A DNA stretch of 64,000 bases from Thermoanaerobaculales bacterium (GTDB lineage: Bacteria; Acidobacteriota; Thermoanaerobaculia; Thermoanaerobaculales; Sulfomarinibacteraceae), in assembly GCA_029932545.1 (NCBI GenBank), contig JAOZPW010000001.1, positions 7,212 through 71,211 of the forward strand, given 5' to 3'. The notes under the pieces were generated by a model. That model did not search any database. It was not told the DNA's origin and was given only the letters and a program-made list of their open reading frames with translations. The position numbers and the translations under genes were made by a program. Positions 6,368 through 17,822 of the stretch are shown here, in pieces (position 1 is the stretch's first letter; each line of letters opens with the position of its first letter).

Positions 6368-7120
6368 CTGCCGCAGGTTGATGTGGATCCTAAAACCCTT
6401 GAAATAGGGATGTTGGCGGATCTCGCAACATCACATCCTCTGTTCGTTTGTGTCTCAATGAAGGCCATGAAGCCTCGGATCGAGTCTACCAGGGATCAAA
6501 AGAGCCGAAGATCCAGAACCGGCCGCTGGCGCCGCCGCTGCACCCGTCACCGACGCGGTCGCTGTTCCTCATTCTGCCTACTGTCGCCGACTCTGCCTCT
6601 GTCGCTGCGTACTGAACCCGCCGCTGAATCTGCCGCTGTCCCAGACAGCTATCACGGCTTTCCAGCCCCGGCCTTCGGGGGCGCTTCAAGGTTACCGTAA
6701 GCTCAACGACTGTCGATCGCCCCCGCTCGGTGCATTTTCCTCAAGGGGCTCCGTAACAGAAATCGGGGGGGAACCGCCCCTTGAGGAAAATGACCTCGGC
6801 AGCCTACACCGTAGGCCGAGACTCGATTGCCGACGGTGCCGCCGTGGGTTGCCCGGTGTCGCCCTTCTTCGCATCGACGGCTCGGTTGGGGGTCCTGCCC
6901 GGTGAAGAGAGGGCGCACCCGGCACTCCCCGTCCAAGAGGGGCACTCCCGGTTTCCAGCGTCACAATAGAGCCTCTTGCAAGACTCCGAGAGTCACGATG
7001 CGGGGCAGGAGCCCCGCGCTCCAACTTGCATTCCCGGCAAGCCTCTTTGTGGCTATTCCTCTGCGCCTCTGCGTTGATTTCCTGGCCCGAAGGGCCCCAT
7101 GCAATTCGTTCGACGAATTG
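6368..7120. other. Gene-poor interval between intI and uvrA
   Basis: I see no credible gene in these 753 bases; short ORFs are arginine- and proline-rich shadows. Several palindromes are present: GATGTTG/CAACATC near 6409-6441, a long inverted repeat at 6733-6792, and a GCAGGAGCCCCGCGCTCC segment near 7003-7021. The block around 6530-6640 is rich in CGCCGCTG/CTGCCGCTG units. It probably marks the outer edge of the integron and accumulated small repeats. Confidence 0.5.
6733..6792. repeat. 17-bp perfect inverted repeat
   Basis: CATTTTCCTCAAGGGGC (6733-6749) is exactly complementary to GCCCCTTGAGGAAAATG (6776-6792), with a 26-base loop that contains a G7 run. There is no T-run on either side, so it is not an obvious terminator. 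It could be a small mobile palindrome or a transcription barrier downstream of intI and uvrA. Confidence 0.8.
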
Positions 7121-9949
7121 CTACAGTATCTCCCGCAAATACACCCCTGTATACGACTTCTCACACTCGGCGACCTGCTCAGGGGTTCCGGCGGCAACCA
7201 GGGTGCCGCCGCCGTCACCGCCTTCGGGGCCCAGGTCGATAATCCAGTCGGCGACCTTGACGACGTCCAAATTGTGTTCGATGACGACGATGGTATTGCC
7301 TCGATCGACCAGAGCCCGGAGAACACCGAGCAATCTCCGGACGTCGTCAAAATGCAGTCCGGTGGTCGGCTCATCCAAGAGATAGAGGGTTGTCCCGGTT
7401 GCCCTCTTGGCCAACTCTCTCGAGAGCTTGACGCGTTGGGCCTCACCGCCCGAAAGGGTTGTCGCCGCCTGGCCCAGGTGGATATATCCCAATCCGACGG
7501 CGGTCAGGGTGTCGAGGACCCGTTTGACCTTGGGCACCGGATCAAAGACCTCACGGGCCTGGTCGATGGTCAGGTCGAGTACTTCGGCGATGTTGAGTCC
7601 CTTGTATCGGACCTCCAGGGTTTCCCGGTTGTAGCGGGAACCGTGGCAGACATCACAGGTGACGAAGACGTCGGCCAAAAAGTGCATCTCGATACGAACC
7701 TGCCCCGCTCCCTGACAGGCCTCGCACCGTCCTCCCTTGACGTTGAAGCTGAATCTCCCGGGTTTGTAGCCTCGTGCCCGGGCCTCGGTGGTTCCGGCAA
7801 ACAAGGACCGGATCGGGTCAAAGACCTTGGTGTAGGTTGCAGGATTTGACCGGGGCGTACGCCCGATGGGGCTCTGGTCGATAGCGATGACCTTGTCCAG
7901 GTTCTCGGCCCCCTCGATGGTGCCGTGCCTTCCGGGTCGGGCCATTGTCCCGTAGACTTCGCGCGCCACAGCTTTGTGGAGGATCTCATTGACGAGTGTT
8001 GATTTCCCCGACCCGGACACGCCGGTGACGCAGATCAGACACCCCAGGGGAAAGGCGACGTCAACGTCTTTAAGGTTGTGCTCGCGCGCGCCGTGAATGA
8101 CCAGGTCTCGGCCGGTCCCGGGGTTTCGATGGGCAGGGACGGGAATCCTCTCGACACCGGACAAGTACCGACCGGTCAGACTCTCGGGGGCCTCCAGAAT
8201 TACCTCCAGCGGGCCCTGGGCCACGACTTCGCCACCGTGACGACCAGCGCCAGGACCCATGTCGATCACCCAGTCCGCCTGGCGAATGGACTCTTCGTCA
8301 TGTTCGACCACGACCACGGTGTTGCCGAGATCCCGCATGCCGAACAGGGTGTTCAAAAGCCTCTGGTTGTCTCGCTGATGAAGGCCGATCGAAGGCTCGT
8401 CCAATACGTACAAGACTCCCATCAGTTTTGATCCCACCTGGGTCGCTAATCGAATTCGCTGACTTTCGCCCCCAGAGAGCGTTCCTGCCATCCGGTCAAG
8501 ACTCAGGTATTCCAGGCCGACCGACTCCAGGAACATCAGGCGGTCTCGGATCTCCCTCAAGACCTTGGTCGCGATCTTCTCGTCCCGGCCGGACAGGCTG
8601 ATGTCGGCAAACCAGGCCCGAGTCCGATGGATCGGCATGGCCGACACCTCGGAGATACCGGCGCCGTCGACGAGAACCGCCAGAGACTCGGGCCGAAGGC
8701 GTGCGCCGTTACACGACGAACAGGTGGTAAATGACATATAGCGCTCGAGCTCTCGCCGAATTTCTTCCGATGCCGTCTCGCCATACCGTCTTTCGATCCT
8801 CGGGACCAGTCCTTCCAATCGGTCCCGGAAGCGGTAGGCGCCCTTCTTGCCCTCCCATACGAAATCGAACTCGTCATCGGACCCGAAAAGAATCAAGCGG
8901 CGAATAGCTTCGGGAAGATCCCGCCACGGCGTTCTCAAGTCAAACCCGAGGGATGTTCCCAGTTGACCCAAGAGCCGACCAAACCACGAGGCGCCGCCAT
9001 TGGTGACTGTCGCGAGGCACCCGGCGCCGATCGATCTGGTTGGATCCAGCACCAGCTTTTCGGGGTCGATCTCTCTCAGAAAACCCAGGCCCGAGCACTT
9101 CGGACACGCTCCCTGTGGCGAGTTGAAGGAGAAAAGGCGCGGCGAAACCTCCGACAGAGAAAAGCCACACTCCAAACAGGCCAGGAGCGACGAGAGTTGC
9201 ATCTCCGGATGACCTTCGGCGGCAATGCGAACCAACCCCTGACCAACCTTGAGTGCGGTCTCCAGAGATGACGCCAACCGGCTCTTGACACCCTCCCTGA
9301 CAGAGAGGCGATCAATGACCACCTCGATCGTATGTTTCCGCTTTTTGTCCAGCTCGGGTCTTTCGGCGATCTCGACAACTTCGCCGTCAACCCGCGCCCG
9401 AACGAATCCCTCCCGCCCCATCTGCTCGAACAGTTTTCGGTGTTCACCCTTGCGGTCCCTGATGAGGGGCGCCAGGACCAAAAACCGGCTGCCGTCGGGC
9501 AGGCCCAGGATCCGATCAACCATCTGGTCAACGGTTTGAGATTGGATCGGCGTGTGATGCACCGGGCAATGCGCCACGCCGATCGAGGCCCACAGCAGCC
9601 TCAGATAATCGTGAATCTCGGTAACGGTTCCGACGGTCGATCGGGGATTTTTTGACGTGGTCTTCTGTTCGATCGAAATGGCGGGGGAAAGACCTTCGAT
9701 CAAATCAACGTCGGGCTTCTCCATCTGATCCAGAAACTGCCGGGCGTAGGCCGACAGACTTTCGACATAGCGTCGCTGTCCTTCGGCAAAGAGCGTATCG
9801 AATGCCAGGGAACTCTTGCCGGACCCCGAAACTCCGGTGATGACGACCAGTCGATTCCTGGGAATCGATACGTCGATATTCGCGAGGTTGTGTTCCCTCG
9901 CCCCTCGAATGACGATCTCGTCACGAATGCCGGTCGGCTCATGGTCCAT
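7121..9949 (-). CDS. uvrA: UvrABC excinuclease subunit A
   Basis: The 942-residue protein has two ABC ATPase modules. Walker A motifs are [20 protein letters not shown] near residue 40 and [15 protein letters not shown] near 650. ABC signatures [12 protein letters not shown] and [12 protein letters not shown] are both present. Zinc-finger cysteine pairs occur at CLECG...CPKCSG and CEACQG...CDVCHG, the second in the damage-recognition region. It locates bulky DNA lesions and loads UvrB in nucleotide excision repair. Length and motifs are those of a complete UvrA. It follows smpB in the same direction after a 190-base palindromic spacer, so it probably has its own promoter; AACCGG/CCGGTT arms lie at 9972-9990 just upstream. 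No GAAC-N4-GTTC SOS box is visible there. Confidence 0.97.
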   Translation of the reverse strand: MDHEPTGIRDEIVIRGAREHNLANIDVSIPRNRLVVITGVSGSGKSSLAFDTLFAEGQRRYVESLSAYARQFLDQMEKPDVDLIEGLSPAISIEQKTTSKNPRSTVGTVTEIHDYLRLLWASIGVAHCPVHHTPIQSQTVDQMVDRILGLPDGSRFLVLAPLIRDRKGEHRKLFEQMGREGFVRARVDGEVVEIAERPELDKKRKHTIEVVIDRLSVREGVKSRLASSLETALKVGQGLVRIAAEGHPEMQLSSLLACLECGFSLSEVSPRLFSFNSPQGACPKCSGLGFLREIDPEKLVLDPTRSIGAGCLATVTNGGASWFGRLLGQLGTSLGFDLRTPWRDLPEAIRRLILFGSDDEFDFVWEGKKGAYRFRDRLEGLVPRIERRYGETASEEIRRELERYMSFTTCSSCNGARLRPESLAVLVDGAGISEVSAMPIHRTRAWFADISLSGRDEKIATKVLREIRDRLMFLESVGLEYLSLDRMAGTLSGGESQRIRLATQVGSKLMGVLYVLDEPSIGLHQRDNQRLLNTLFGMRDLGNTVVVVEHDEESIRQADWVIDMGPGAGRHGGEVVAQGPLEVILEAPESLTGRYLSGVERIPVPAHRNPGTGRDLVIHGAREHNLKDVDVAFPLGCLICVTGVSGSGKSTLVNEILHKAVAREVYGTMARPGRHGTIEGAENLDKVIAIDQSPIGRTPRSNPATYTKVFDPIRSLFAGTTEARARGYKPGRFSFNVKGGRCEACQGAGQVRIEMHFLADVFVTCDVCHGSRYNRETLEVRYKGLNIAEVLDLTIDQAREVFDPVPKVKRVLDTLTAVGLGYIHLGQAATTLSGGEAQRVKLSRELAKRATGTTLYLLDEPTTGLHFDDVRRLLGVLRALVDRGNTIVVIEHNLDVVKVADWIIDLGPEGGDGGGTLVAAGTPEQVAECEKSYTGVYLREIL

Positions 9950-10017
9950 GTCTCAAACTCCCCAGGGATCTAACCGGAAAATGGCCGGTTCTATTCTCCA
10001 TCAAGACTGGCTGAGTT

Positions 10018-10132
10018 CCAATACTGTCCGACGTACGCACCCGCTCACGGCCAGGATGGCCGCACCACAAAGGATCGAAAAATTGTGGTGCAGGCTTCCA
10101 GCCTGCTTGAGTTCTCAACTGAACAGTATTGG
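10018..10132. repeat. Nested palindromic repeat between smpB and uvrA
   Basis: Outer arms CCAATACTGT (10018-10027) and ACAGTATTGG (10123-10132) are perfectly complementary. Inside lie three further hairpins: GGCCA-GGA-TGGCC (10049-10061), CACCACAA/TTGTGGTG (10063-10090) and GCAGGC-TTCCA-GCCTGC (10090-10106). The composite looks like a small inserted repeat element rather than a single terminator. Confidence 0.75.
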
Positions 10133-10139
10133 GCTTAGC

Positions 10140-10604
10140 TCAGGAGTCTCTCTCCTTCATCGCCTGGTCGGCTTCCCGATCCAATGTCCGTTGCCTCAGG
10201 GTCTCCCTCTTGTCGTGGAGTTGCTTGCCCCGGACGAGCGCCACCCGGACCTTGATCCAGTTCCCGTCAAGAACGACTTCGATCGGCACGACGGTCAGGC
10301 CCTTTTCCGCAACCTTGGACGCCAGGCGGAGAATCTGTCGCTTTTCCAAGAGGAGGCGCCGCCGTCTCAAGGGGTCGTGCCCCGAGTAGCCGGCATGTTC
10401 GTAGGGGCTGATATGACAGCCCACCAGAAACGCTTCACCTCTCTTGAAGTCCACATGGGCCTCTTTGAGGTTGATTCTGCCGGCTCGAATGGCCTTGACC
10501 TCGGTGCCGACCAACTCGATCCCGGCCTCTACCGTCTCCAGAAGGTGGTAGTCGTGCCTGGCCTTCCGGTTGGTGGCTATGACTTTTCGTTGGCGGTCGA
10601 CCAC
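10140..10604 (-). CDS. smpB: SsrA-binding protein SmpB
   Basis: The 154-residue protein matches SmpB throughout: VIATNRKARHDYHLLETVEAG, the GTEVKAIRAGRINLKEAHV block, ECHISPY-like GCHISPYEHAG and the basic C-terminal tail (GKQLHDKRETLRQRTLDREA). It binds tmRNA and carries it to stalled ribosomes in trans-translation. The start is GTG at 10604, one base from the stop of the upstream HD-GYP gene, so the two are probably translationally coupled. The tmRNA gene itself was not seen in the window. Confidence 0.95.
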   Translation of the reverse strand: MVDRQRKVIATNRKARHDYHLLETVEAGIELVGTEVKAIRAGRINLKEAHVDFKRGEAFLVGCHISPYEHAGYSGHDPLRRRRLLLEKRQILRLASKVAEKGLTVVPIEVVLDGNWIKVRVALVRGKQLHDKRETLRQRTLDREADQAMKERDS

Positions 10605-10605
10605 C

Positions 10606-12129
<1,524 letters not shown>

Positions 12130-12222
12130 ATTTTCAATCCTGGCCTCGATCCTACGGGAAACCCGCCCAAGAGGCAATGAACCCACCCCCGAAAGACTTG
12201 ATTGGATGATAATATCGGTTCG

Positions 12223-12786
12223 ATGATTTCGTTGTTTTCTCTTGCCGTGGTGGCGACCCTGATAGCACCAGCCCCACTGACCGCCCACATCTCACCGGAG
12301 CATCAATCCCTGGATGTCCGATTGGAACTCAATGTTCCGCTTCCGGATGTGTTCATGGACGCTCTTCCGTCGGGGGGCGTTGTCCGAGTGATATATCCCC
12401 TTCGAGTCCGTTCGAAACGGAGTTTCTGGTGGGACGGCCGCATATGGAAGGGTGAATTAACCAGCCAGGTTTCCTTTGACCCCATTACGGGCAGGTATCG
12501 CTGTAAATTGCTTCTCGATGAGATCGTTGTTGACTCGAAGGAAGTTGATACCATGAACAATGCCGTCACCTGGTTGAGAGCCCCACCATCGGTCCAACTG
12601 GTTCTTCGTGATGATTTTAAGAAACTGGATCGACTCTATCTTCGAGCCCGCGCCGTCTTTTCGACATCGACGACGTGGTTGGTTTTCCCTGATCGGGAAG
12701 GTACCGACTGGGTAACGGTTCCCGTCATCCAGGACCCGGTCGCGGCCAAGGAGCCGGGCAAAGCCCCTCATGCGGACTCCGGCTGA
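12223..12786 (+). CDS. DUF4390 family secreted protein
   Basis: From the ATG at 12223 there are 187 residues, beginning MISLFSLAVVATLIAPAPLTA, a signal peptide; an in-frame ATG at 12202 is possible. The mature domain is beta-rich (LDVRLELNVPLPDVFMDALPSGGVVRVIYPLRV, WDGRIWKGEL, FSTSTTWLVFPDREG). This fits DUF4390, a family often encoded directly before an NtrY-like sensor kinase, as here. Its role is unknown; periplasmic partnership with the kinase is an inference from neighbourhood. Confidence 0.8.
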   Translation: MISLFSLAVVATLIAPAPLTAHISPEHQSLDVRLELNVPLPDVFMDALPSGGVVRVIYPLRVRSKRSFWWDGRIWKGELTSQVSFDPITGRYRCKLLLDEIVVDSKEVDTMNNAVTWLRAPPSVQLVLRDDFKKLDRLYLRARAVFSTSTTWLVFPDREGTDWVTVPVIQDPVAAKEPGKAPHADSG

Positions 12787-12797
12787 CGCCATGCCTC

Positions 12798-12982
12798 TTA
12801 ATCCGTATTTCTCACCAATGATCTGCTACGGAGCAAAATACGCAATAAGCTGTGGTGTTTTCTTGAATTCGCTCAATCAACATAGTGCGGACTATGCCTC
12901 ATTCGCTCATCCTGCGAAAAACACCACAGCTCACCACGTCTTTCGCACCTCGCGACGAAAACTGGTGAGAAATGCGGATTAA
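12798..12982. mobile_element. 185-bp terminal-inverted-repeat element (MITE-like), overlapping the ntrY start
   Basis: Arms TTAATCCGTATTTCTCACCA (12798-12817) and TGGTGAGAAATGCGGATTAA (12963-12982) are complementary at 19 of 20 positions. Inside is a second pair, AGCTGTGGTGTTTTC (12848-12862) with GAAAAACACCACAGCT (12916-12931). At the centre is CATAGT-GCGG-ACTATG (12881-12896). There is no room for a transposase, so it would be non-autonomous. No target duplication is obvious. The ATG of the kinase gene (12972) lies in the right arm. Confidence 0.75.
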
Positions 12983-15089
12983 CTTCCGGTCCTGGTATCG
13001 ATTTCGGAAGGAGAACCGCTTTCTCTTAACCGTTTTTTCCATCATGCTTCTCCTGTCGGCTGGGGCTTTTTTTCTCTCCCAGCGAACCCAGGCGGCGTCC
13101 TCTCAGGAGCTGACCAACCGCCTGCTTCTTTTCGTTCTCTGGTATCTCGATGTTTCTTTGATCCTGGTGCTCTCCTTTATTATTGTTCGGAGCTTGATCA
13201 AGCTTCTGCTGGAGCGTCGCGCCGGCATCCTCGGCGCCCGTTTCAGAACGAAGTTGATCTTGACTTACATCGTCCTGACCTTTGTGCCGGTGATCTTTAT
13301 TTTCCTGATTGCCACAAATCTGCTCCAGCACTCAATTGACCGCTGGTTTTCCTCACCCGTTGAAAATATTCTCCGGGGAGGCCGGAACCTCGCAGTCGAA
13401 CTTCGGGAGACGATTGAAGACCGGTTGGAACGCCAGGCAGCCATCGCAGCCGCAGAATTGGAAAAAAGACCACGAGACACCTCTCTGGCCGACCTTCAGC
13501 GAGTGATGGCCGTCGATCTTTTGGCCCTCTTCGACGGTGACATTCTGATTGAATCCGTTGCCGATCCCCGGAAAATTCCGGCGCCCGTGCCCGAGCTTCG
13601 ATGGTCGGAACTCGAGACTCAAGGGGTTCGCGTCGATCGATGGCGAGGAGGGCTTCTTATCAGGGCGTGGACCCCGATCGGAACGGACAACAAGCACATG
13701 GTTGTCGGGGCAATCCTCCCCAGCAACCTTCTGCTTCACCTTCAAAGGGCAACCGATGCGGACGCCCAGTTTCAAGAAATGAAGGCCCAACAGGGTACGG
13801 TCACGGCCACCACAATTCTGGTCTTCCTTTCGGTGACGCTGCTCCTTCTGTTCTCTACCGTCTGGCTCGGTTTGTATCTCTCAAAGCGATTCACCGAACC
13901 GCTCCTCGCCGTCGTTGACGCCACTCGGCGGGTGGCCGAAGGCGATGCCCTGGAAGAGGTTGTCGCCCCCGCTTCGGATGAGGTCGAAGTATTGGTGGAC
14001 TCCTTCAACGCAATGGTCCGCCGCGTCCGTTCGACCGAGCAGGAGATTATGTCCTCAAACCAGGAACTGGCCACACTGCTTGCGACAATTCCCACAGGAG
14101 TCCTGACACTGAGCCCGGACAATGTCCAATTTCGGCCCAATGCCGCTGCTGCCGTGATGCTGGGGCATACGCCGTGGCAACGAACCTGGCAACCTGTCGA
14201 TATATTGAAGACAACCGGCCTCGAGGAACTGCGCCTGTATCTTGAAAGCCCTGACCACCACCGACAGCGGCTGGAAATCGATCTGACGGTAGGTGGTGAA
14301 ACCTGCCGTGTCGAGGTCTCCCGCCGCCCCCTTGCCGGCGGTGGTTCAGTGGTCGCCATGGACGATCTGACCGAGTTGGTGGCGGCACAGCGTCAGGCGG
14401 CATGGAGTGAGGTCGCCCAACGGATCGCCCATGAGATCAAGAACCCCCTGACACCGATCCGATTGGCTGCCGAACGGGTCCAGCGGCGAGTCGCCGGTCT
14501 GGGAGGAGACCTTGAGCACATTCTCTCGTCCAGTTGTGAGGCGATTATCGCCCATGTCTCCGGGCTCCAGGACCTTGTCAACGCCTTTCACCAGTATGCG
14601 CAGATGCCCACAATCACTCCGCAACCATGGTCGATCAACCGTCTGGTCAATGAGACGGCGGCCCTGTATGTGGATTTTCGGCCAGGGTTGGCGATTGTCA
14701 CCGAGTTACCGGAAGAACCTCTCTGGGCCATGGTGGATCCGGTTCCGTTTCGACAAGCTCTGGTCAATCTCATCGACAACGCGGCTGCGGCCATCCCGGG
14801 ACCGGGACGCATCGATATTCGTGCATGGGCCGACGACACCAGTGCCATACTCGAGATCCTCGACAGTGGTTCCGGGCTCCCAACAGAGGATGTGCGGGTT
14901 CTGACCCAACCGTTCTTTTCGACCAAGGGGCGGGGTTCAGGCATGGGCCTGGCCATTGTCGACCGTATCGTCCGGGATCATGACGGTGTGTTTGAAATTG
15001 GAAACCGTGAAGGGCAGGGTTCTCGAGCACGTATTTCTCTCTTTGGCGCTGTCGTCACCCAACCGGACACTGCCCATGAGTCGGACTGA
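12972..15089 (+). CDS. NtrY-like membrane sensor histidine kinase
   Basis: The 705-residue protein has transmembrane segments near residues 18-34, 48-70, 92-115 and 275-297, with an extracytoplasmic sensor region between the last two. A HAMP domain (SKRFTEPLLAVVDATRRVAEGD) and a PAS-like region (about 355-450) follow. The H-box is AHEIKNPLTPIRLAAERVQRR with the phosphorylated His near residue 485. The ATPase domain has NLIDNAAAAI (N box), ILDSGSGLP (G1) and GRGSGMGLAIV (G2). This is the NtrY layout. No NtrX-like response regulator is next to it, so its partner is elsewhere. The first codons lie inside an inverted repeat that could hide the start in a hairpin. Confidence 0.92.
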   Translation: MRINFRSWYRFRKENRFLLTVFSIMLLLSAGAFFLSQRTQAASSQELTNRLLLFVLWYLDVSLILVLSFIIVRSLIKLLLERRAGILGARFRTKLILTYIVLTFVPVIFIFLIATNLLQHSIDRWFSSPVENILRGGRNLAVELRETIEDRLERQAAIAAAELEKRPRDTSLADLQRVMAVDLLALFDGDILIESVADPRKIPAPVPELRWSELETQGVRVDRWRGGLLIRAWTPIGTDNKHMVVGAILPSNLLLHLQRATDADAQFQEMKAQQGTVTATTILVFLSVTLLLLFSTVWLGLYLSKRFTEPLLAVVDATRRVAEGDALEEVVAPASDEVEVLVDSFNAMVRRVRSTEQEIMSSNQELATLLATIPTGVLTLSPDNVQFRPNAAAAVMLGHTPWQRTWQPVDILKTTGLEELRLYLESPDHHRQRLEIDLTVGGETCRVEVSRRPLAGGGSVVAMDDLTELVAAQRQAAWSEVAQRIAHEIKNPLTPIRLAAERVQRRVAGLGGDLEHILSSSCEAIIAHVSGLQDLVNAFHQYAQMPTITPQPWSINRLVNETAALYVDFRPGLAIVTELPEEPLWAMVDPVPFRQALVNLIDNAAAAIPGPGRIDIRAWADDTSAILEILDSGSGLPTEDVRVLTQPFFSTKGRGSGMGLAIVDRIVRDHDGVFEIGNREGQGSRARISLFGAVVTQPDTAHESD

Positions 15090-15151
15090 CCGGCCCACCC
15101 TCGAAGGGTTGGGAATTGACCGTATTGAAATCCAGAGATACCATCGAGCCT

Positions 15152-17320
15152 ATGACATATCCAGGCAATCCGGAACTCTCTGCCCAGGCACAAGAGCGGG
15201 TTATGTCCGCGTTTCGCCAAGTGGTCACCAAAATTCAGGATGGTTTGTCCAGTGAGGCCCTGATTGGACTGGAGTTTGTTCTCCGCCTTGATCCAACATT
15301 CGCTCCCGGGGTCGCCCTACAGGAGCAGTTGATCAGTGACCAATCCAACATTGATCTCTCCAACATCATTGCCCATCTTGAATCACCCGATACGGATACC
15401 ATCAACCTCTTATTGATAGAAGCTGTCGAAGAGTATAATCAACACAACTACCTCGAGGCTCGGGAGCGTGTCAAAAAGGTTCTGATTGATCTTCCGGGTC
15501 ATGCCGAAGCCAGGAACCTGGCCACTCAGATCGACGATGCCATCAAGGTGGAAACTCAGGTTGGACAGTTTCTGACCCAGGCAAAAGAGGCCTTGGCCGC
15601 CAATAGACCACAGGAAGGGGCCAATTTTGTCCTTATGGCCCAGGCTCTCGACCCCCATCACGCCGGAATCGAAGCAACTCTCGCTGAGATTCGTCGGGCC
15701 AGCCCCTCAACTCAGACTCCGGTTGCAGCACACCCGCACGAGGCATCCTCCGAGACACCTGTAGATTTTGGAACGCAGGCAGACGAACAGCCCTCGACTG
15801 ATGCCCCTGTTCCTCAAGAGGGTGGGTTTGCCGTCTCCGGTGATTTTGGGATCACTCCTGCCGGTGAGACCGAATCAGACTCGTGGGATGTTGCCGGCGC
15901 CTTCGACGAACCAGCCTCTCAGCCGGACCAGGCCCATGTGCAACCACCCGATCCAGGAGAGTTCGAGCTTGGCGGCAATGTGGCCGATCTCTTCGAGGTG
16001 TCGTCCGACTCCTCAGAAACACCATTGTGGGAAGAATCGGAACCTCCTGCACAGCCACCAACACAAGACACCGACACAGTAGAGGATCTCCTCGCTCAAG
16101 GAACGGCCGCCTTGGAGCTTGGGAAGCCTCAAGACGCCTTGCACCATTTATCAAAAGTCTTCCAGACCGACCCGGAGAATTTGCGGGCGGAGGCCCTGAT
16201 CGACAGGGCCCGGTCGGCGATCGACGCCCTGGAACACCAACTCCAGGCCTCGTTGTCCGAAGCGGAGATGGCCTGGGACTCCGGCGAAAAGGACCGTGCT
16301 CGGTCCGTGATCGAAGAGATTCTGATTGCGGCTCCTGACAACGAGGACGCACAGGTGTTGAAGGCCCGCTTCATTTCAGAGGACTCCGATCCGGTGTTTT
16401 TGCCCTCTCCACCAGTTGACTCGATCGTCCCTCCGACCCCTGAGACCACTACCGCCACTGAAGAAGCCTCCGAGGAATACAGCGCTGCCTTCCAAGACTT
16501 TGACTCGGACCTGGACCTATTGAGTACAGATATTCCATGCAAAGAGACTGTTCCTCCGGTGGGCGGCGAGAGCCGTGTGCCGTGGCGATGGATCGTCCTC
16601 GGCACGGGCGCCATCGCCGTTGTCTTGCTGGGGATGTGGCTGGGTTCACGCTTCTTGCCACAAGGTGGAGAGGATGTCGACACCGCCCGAGCAGTCTCTG
16701 AACGGATCGAAAATGCTCAAGTTCTTTTTGACCAAGGCAAGGGGGAGGAGGCCCTGGATCTTCTTCGGTCATCTGAAGTTGAAGGAATCGATCAACAACG
16801 AATCGATAAACACATTGCTCGATTCGAGGCGGCGTTGACTCCCCCAACCCCCACACCAATTCCTGAATCTGTAGAAACCGGTCGCTCATTGATGAATGAG
16901 GATCGGTGGCTGATGGCCTTTGAAGTCGTCGAACAGGGCTTGTCCAAACACCCCGGGGATTCCGGTCTTCTGGAACTCAAGGAACAGGTCGCGTCGATCG
17001 AACCTCGTCTCAATGCCCTGTTCAGTGGGTTGTCCAAAGGAGATTTTCAGGGCTGCGCTACCCTTGGGGCAGAGTTGGCTGAGAAGTATCCAAACCAAGA
17101 GGGTTTTGGTCTGATTCTCGATCGTTGTCTCTTCAATGCGGCTTTGGCCAACCTTCGTTCTTATAATCTCACCGGCGCTCGCGGACACCTGACTCGTCTG
17201 CAGGCTCGGCATCCGGATGACAACGACGTTACCCGGATCCTGGATTTTATCTCGAGTTATTCCAGTCGTCCGGTCGACATGCAGTTGGAAATCTTTGTTG
17301 GAAGCCTGGGTTTCAGATGA
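15152..17320 (+). CDS. Large TPR protein with a single membrane segment
   Basis: The start is uncertain: ATG at 15152 gives 722 residues, while a TTG at 15116 would add 12. Tetratricopeptide-like hairpins occur at both ends (for example LLAQGTAALELGKPQDALHHLSKV, then ENARVLFDQGKGEEALDLL-type repeats). They are joined by long acidic, Pro/Ser/Thr-rich linkers around residues 190-320 and 420-480. A transmembrane helix is clear near residue 490 (WIVLGTGAIAVVLLGMWLGS). The arrangement recalls FimV-like or gliding/secretion scaffold proteins, but no LysM or other defining domain is seen, so function is unassigned. It overlaps the next gene by four bases. Confidence 0.8.
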   Translation: MTYPGNPELSAQAQERVMSAFRQVVTKIQDGLSSEALIGLEFVLRLDPTFAPGVALQEQLISDQSNIDLSNIIAHLESPDTDTINLLLIEAVEEYNQHNYLEARERVKKVLIDLPGHAEARNLATQIDDAIKVETQVGQFLTQAKEALAANRPQEGANFVLMAQALDPHHAGIEATLAEIRRASPSTQTPVAAHPHEASSETPVDFGTQADEQPSTDAPVPQEGGFAVSGDFGITPAGETESDSWDVAGAFDEPASQPDQAHVQPPDPGEFELGGNVADLFEVSSDSSETPLWEESEPPAQPPTQDTDTVEDLLAQGTAALELGKPQDALHHLSKVFQTDPENLRAEALIDRARSAIDALEHQLQASLSEAEMAWDSGEKDRARSVIEEILIAAPDNEDAQVLKARFISEDSDPVFLPSPPVDSIVPPTPETTTATEEASEEYSAAFQDFDSDLDLLSTDIPCKETVPPVGGESRVPWRWIVLGTGAIAVVLLGMWLGSRFLPQGGEDVDTARAVSERIENAQVLFDQGKGEEALDLLRSSEVEGIDQQRIDKHIARFEAALTPPTPTPIPESVETGRSLMNEDRWLMAFEVVEQGLSKHPGDSGLLELKEQVASIEPRLNALFSGLSKGDFQGCATLGAELAEKYPNQEGFGLILDRCLFNAALANLRSYNLTGARGHLTRLQARHPDDNDVTRILDFISSYSSRPVDMQLEIFVGSLGFR

Positions 17321-17814
17321 GCACCTCCGACTCAAACCATCCTTTGAGGAGCTGGGACCGGTTGTCCGATATCGATGTTGAAAACATCGAATCGGAAACG
17401 ACCGACCCCTCCGTCATCAGCCCGGCACTGGCCGACACCGTGCCACGGAGTGCTCGATTGGGCGCAGCCTGGGCCGATTTGGTCGTTGTCGGCGCCCTGA
17501 CGACGTCGATGATCGGCGCTGTCATCGTGTCGGGTTACCCCTTGAGTATTCGGGCCCTCCCCTGGGCCGTTATCGTTGCACTGATCGGTTGGGGCGCGGC
17601 CTGTGGCGTCGTCCTTCGCGTTCGGCGAGGTACTCTGGGAATGATGATGGCTGGATTCGTATTCACTGAAGAGGTTGCCGGCCGTCGTCTGGGCTGGACT
17701 GTTGCCGCCGCTGCATTCAGTGCTCTTCTCCTCGGCCTCCCGGTCCTCCCTGGGGGCTCGGCCACATCACTGTTGTCGGTTGCTTCCGGATCCTCCATCG
17801 CTCCCAATCCGTAA
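17317..17814 (+). CDS. RDD-family-like membrane protein
   Basis: The 165-residue protein has a hydrophilic N-terminus, then RLGAAWADLVVV with Arg and Asp placed as in RDD proteins, and RRGTLGMMMAGFVF, the second RDD signature. There are three hydrophobic segments near residues 50-72, 78-98 and 125-150. RDD proteins are small membrane proteins, some linked to Na+/H+ exchange or quality control; none can be assigned here. The ATG overlaps the stop of the preceding TPR gene (ATGA), suggesting coupled translation. Confidence 0.7.
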   Translation: MSTSDSNHPLRSWDRLSDIDVENIESETTDPSVISPALADTVPRSARLGAAWADLVVVGALTTSMIGAVIVSGYPLSIRALPWAVIVALIGWGAACGVVLRVRRGTLGMMMAGFVFTEEVAGRRLGWTVAAAAFSALLLGLPVLPGGSATSLLSVASGSSIAPNP

Positions 17815-17822
17815 GAAGCCTG

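Noticed and set aside
6692..7024. Arginine- and proline-rich - strand frame after intI
   Set aside because: Composition is that of non-coding GC-rich DNA, and it contains the perfect inverted repeat; no homology pattern is seen.
6827..7849. Long + strand frame (340 codons) opposite the uvrA 3' end
   Set aside because: It overlaps uvrA, which has every conserved motif, and its product has no recognisable pattern. Antisense open frames are expected in GC-rich genes.
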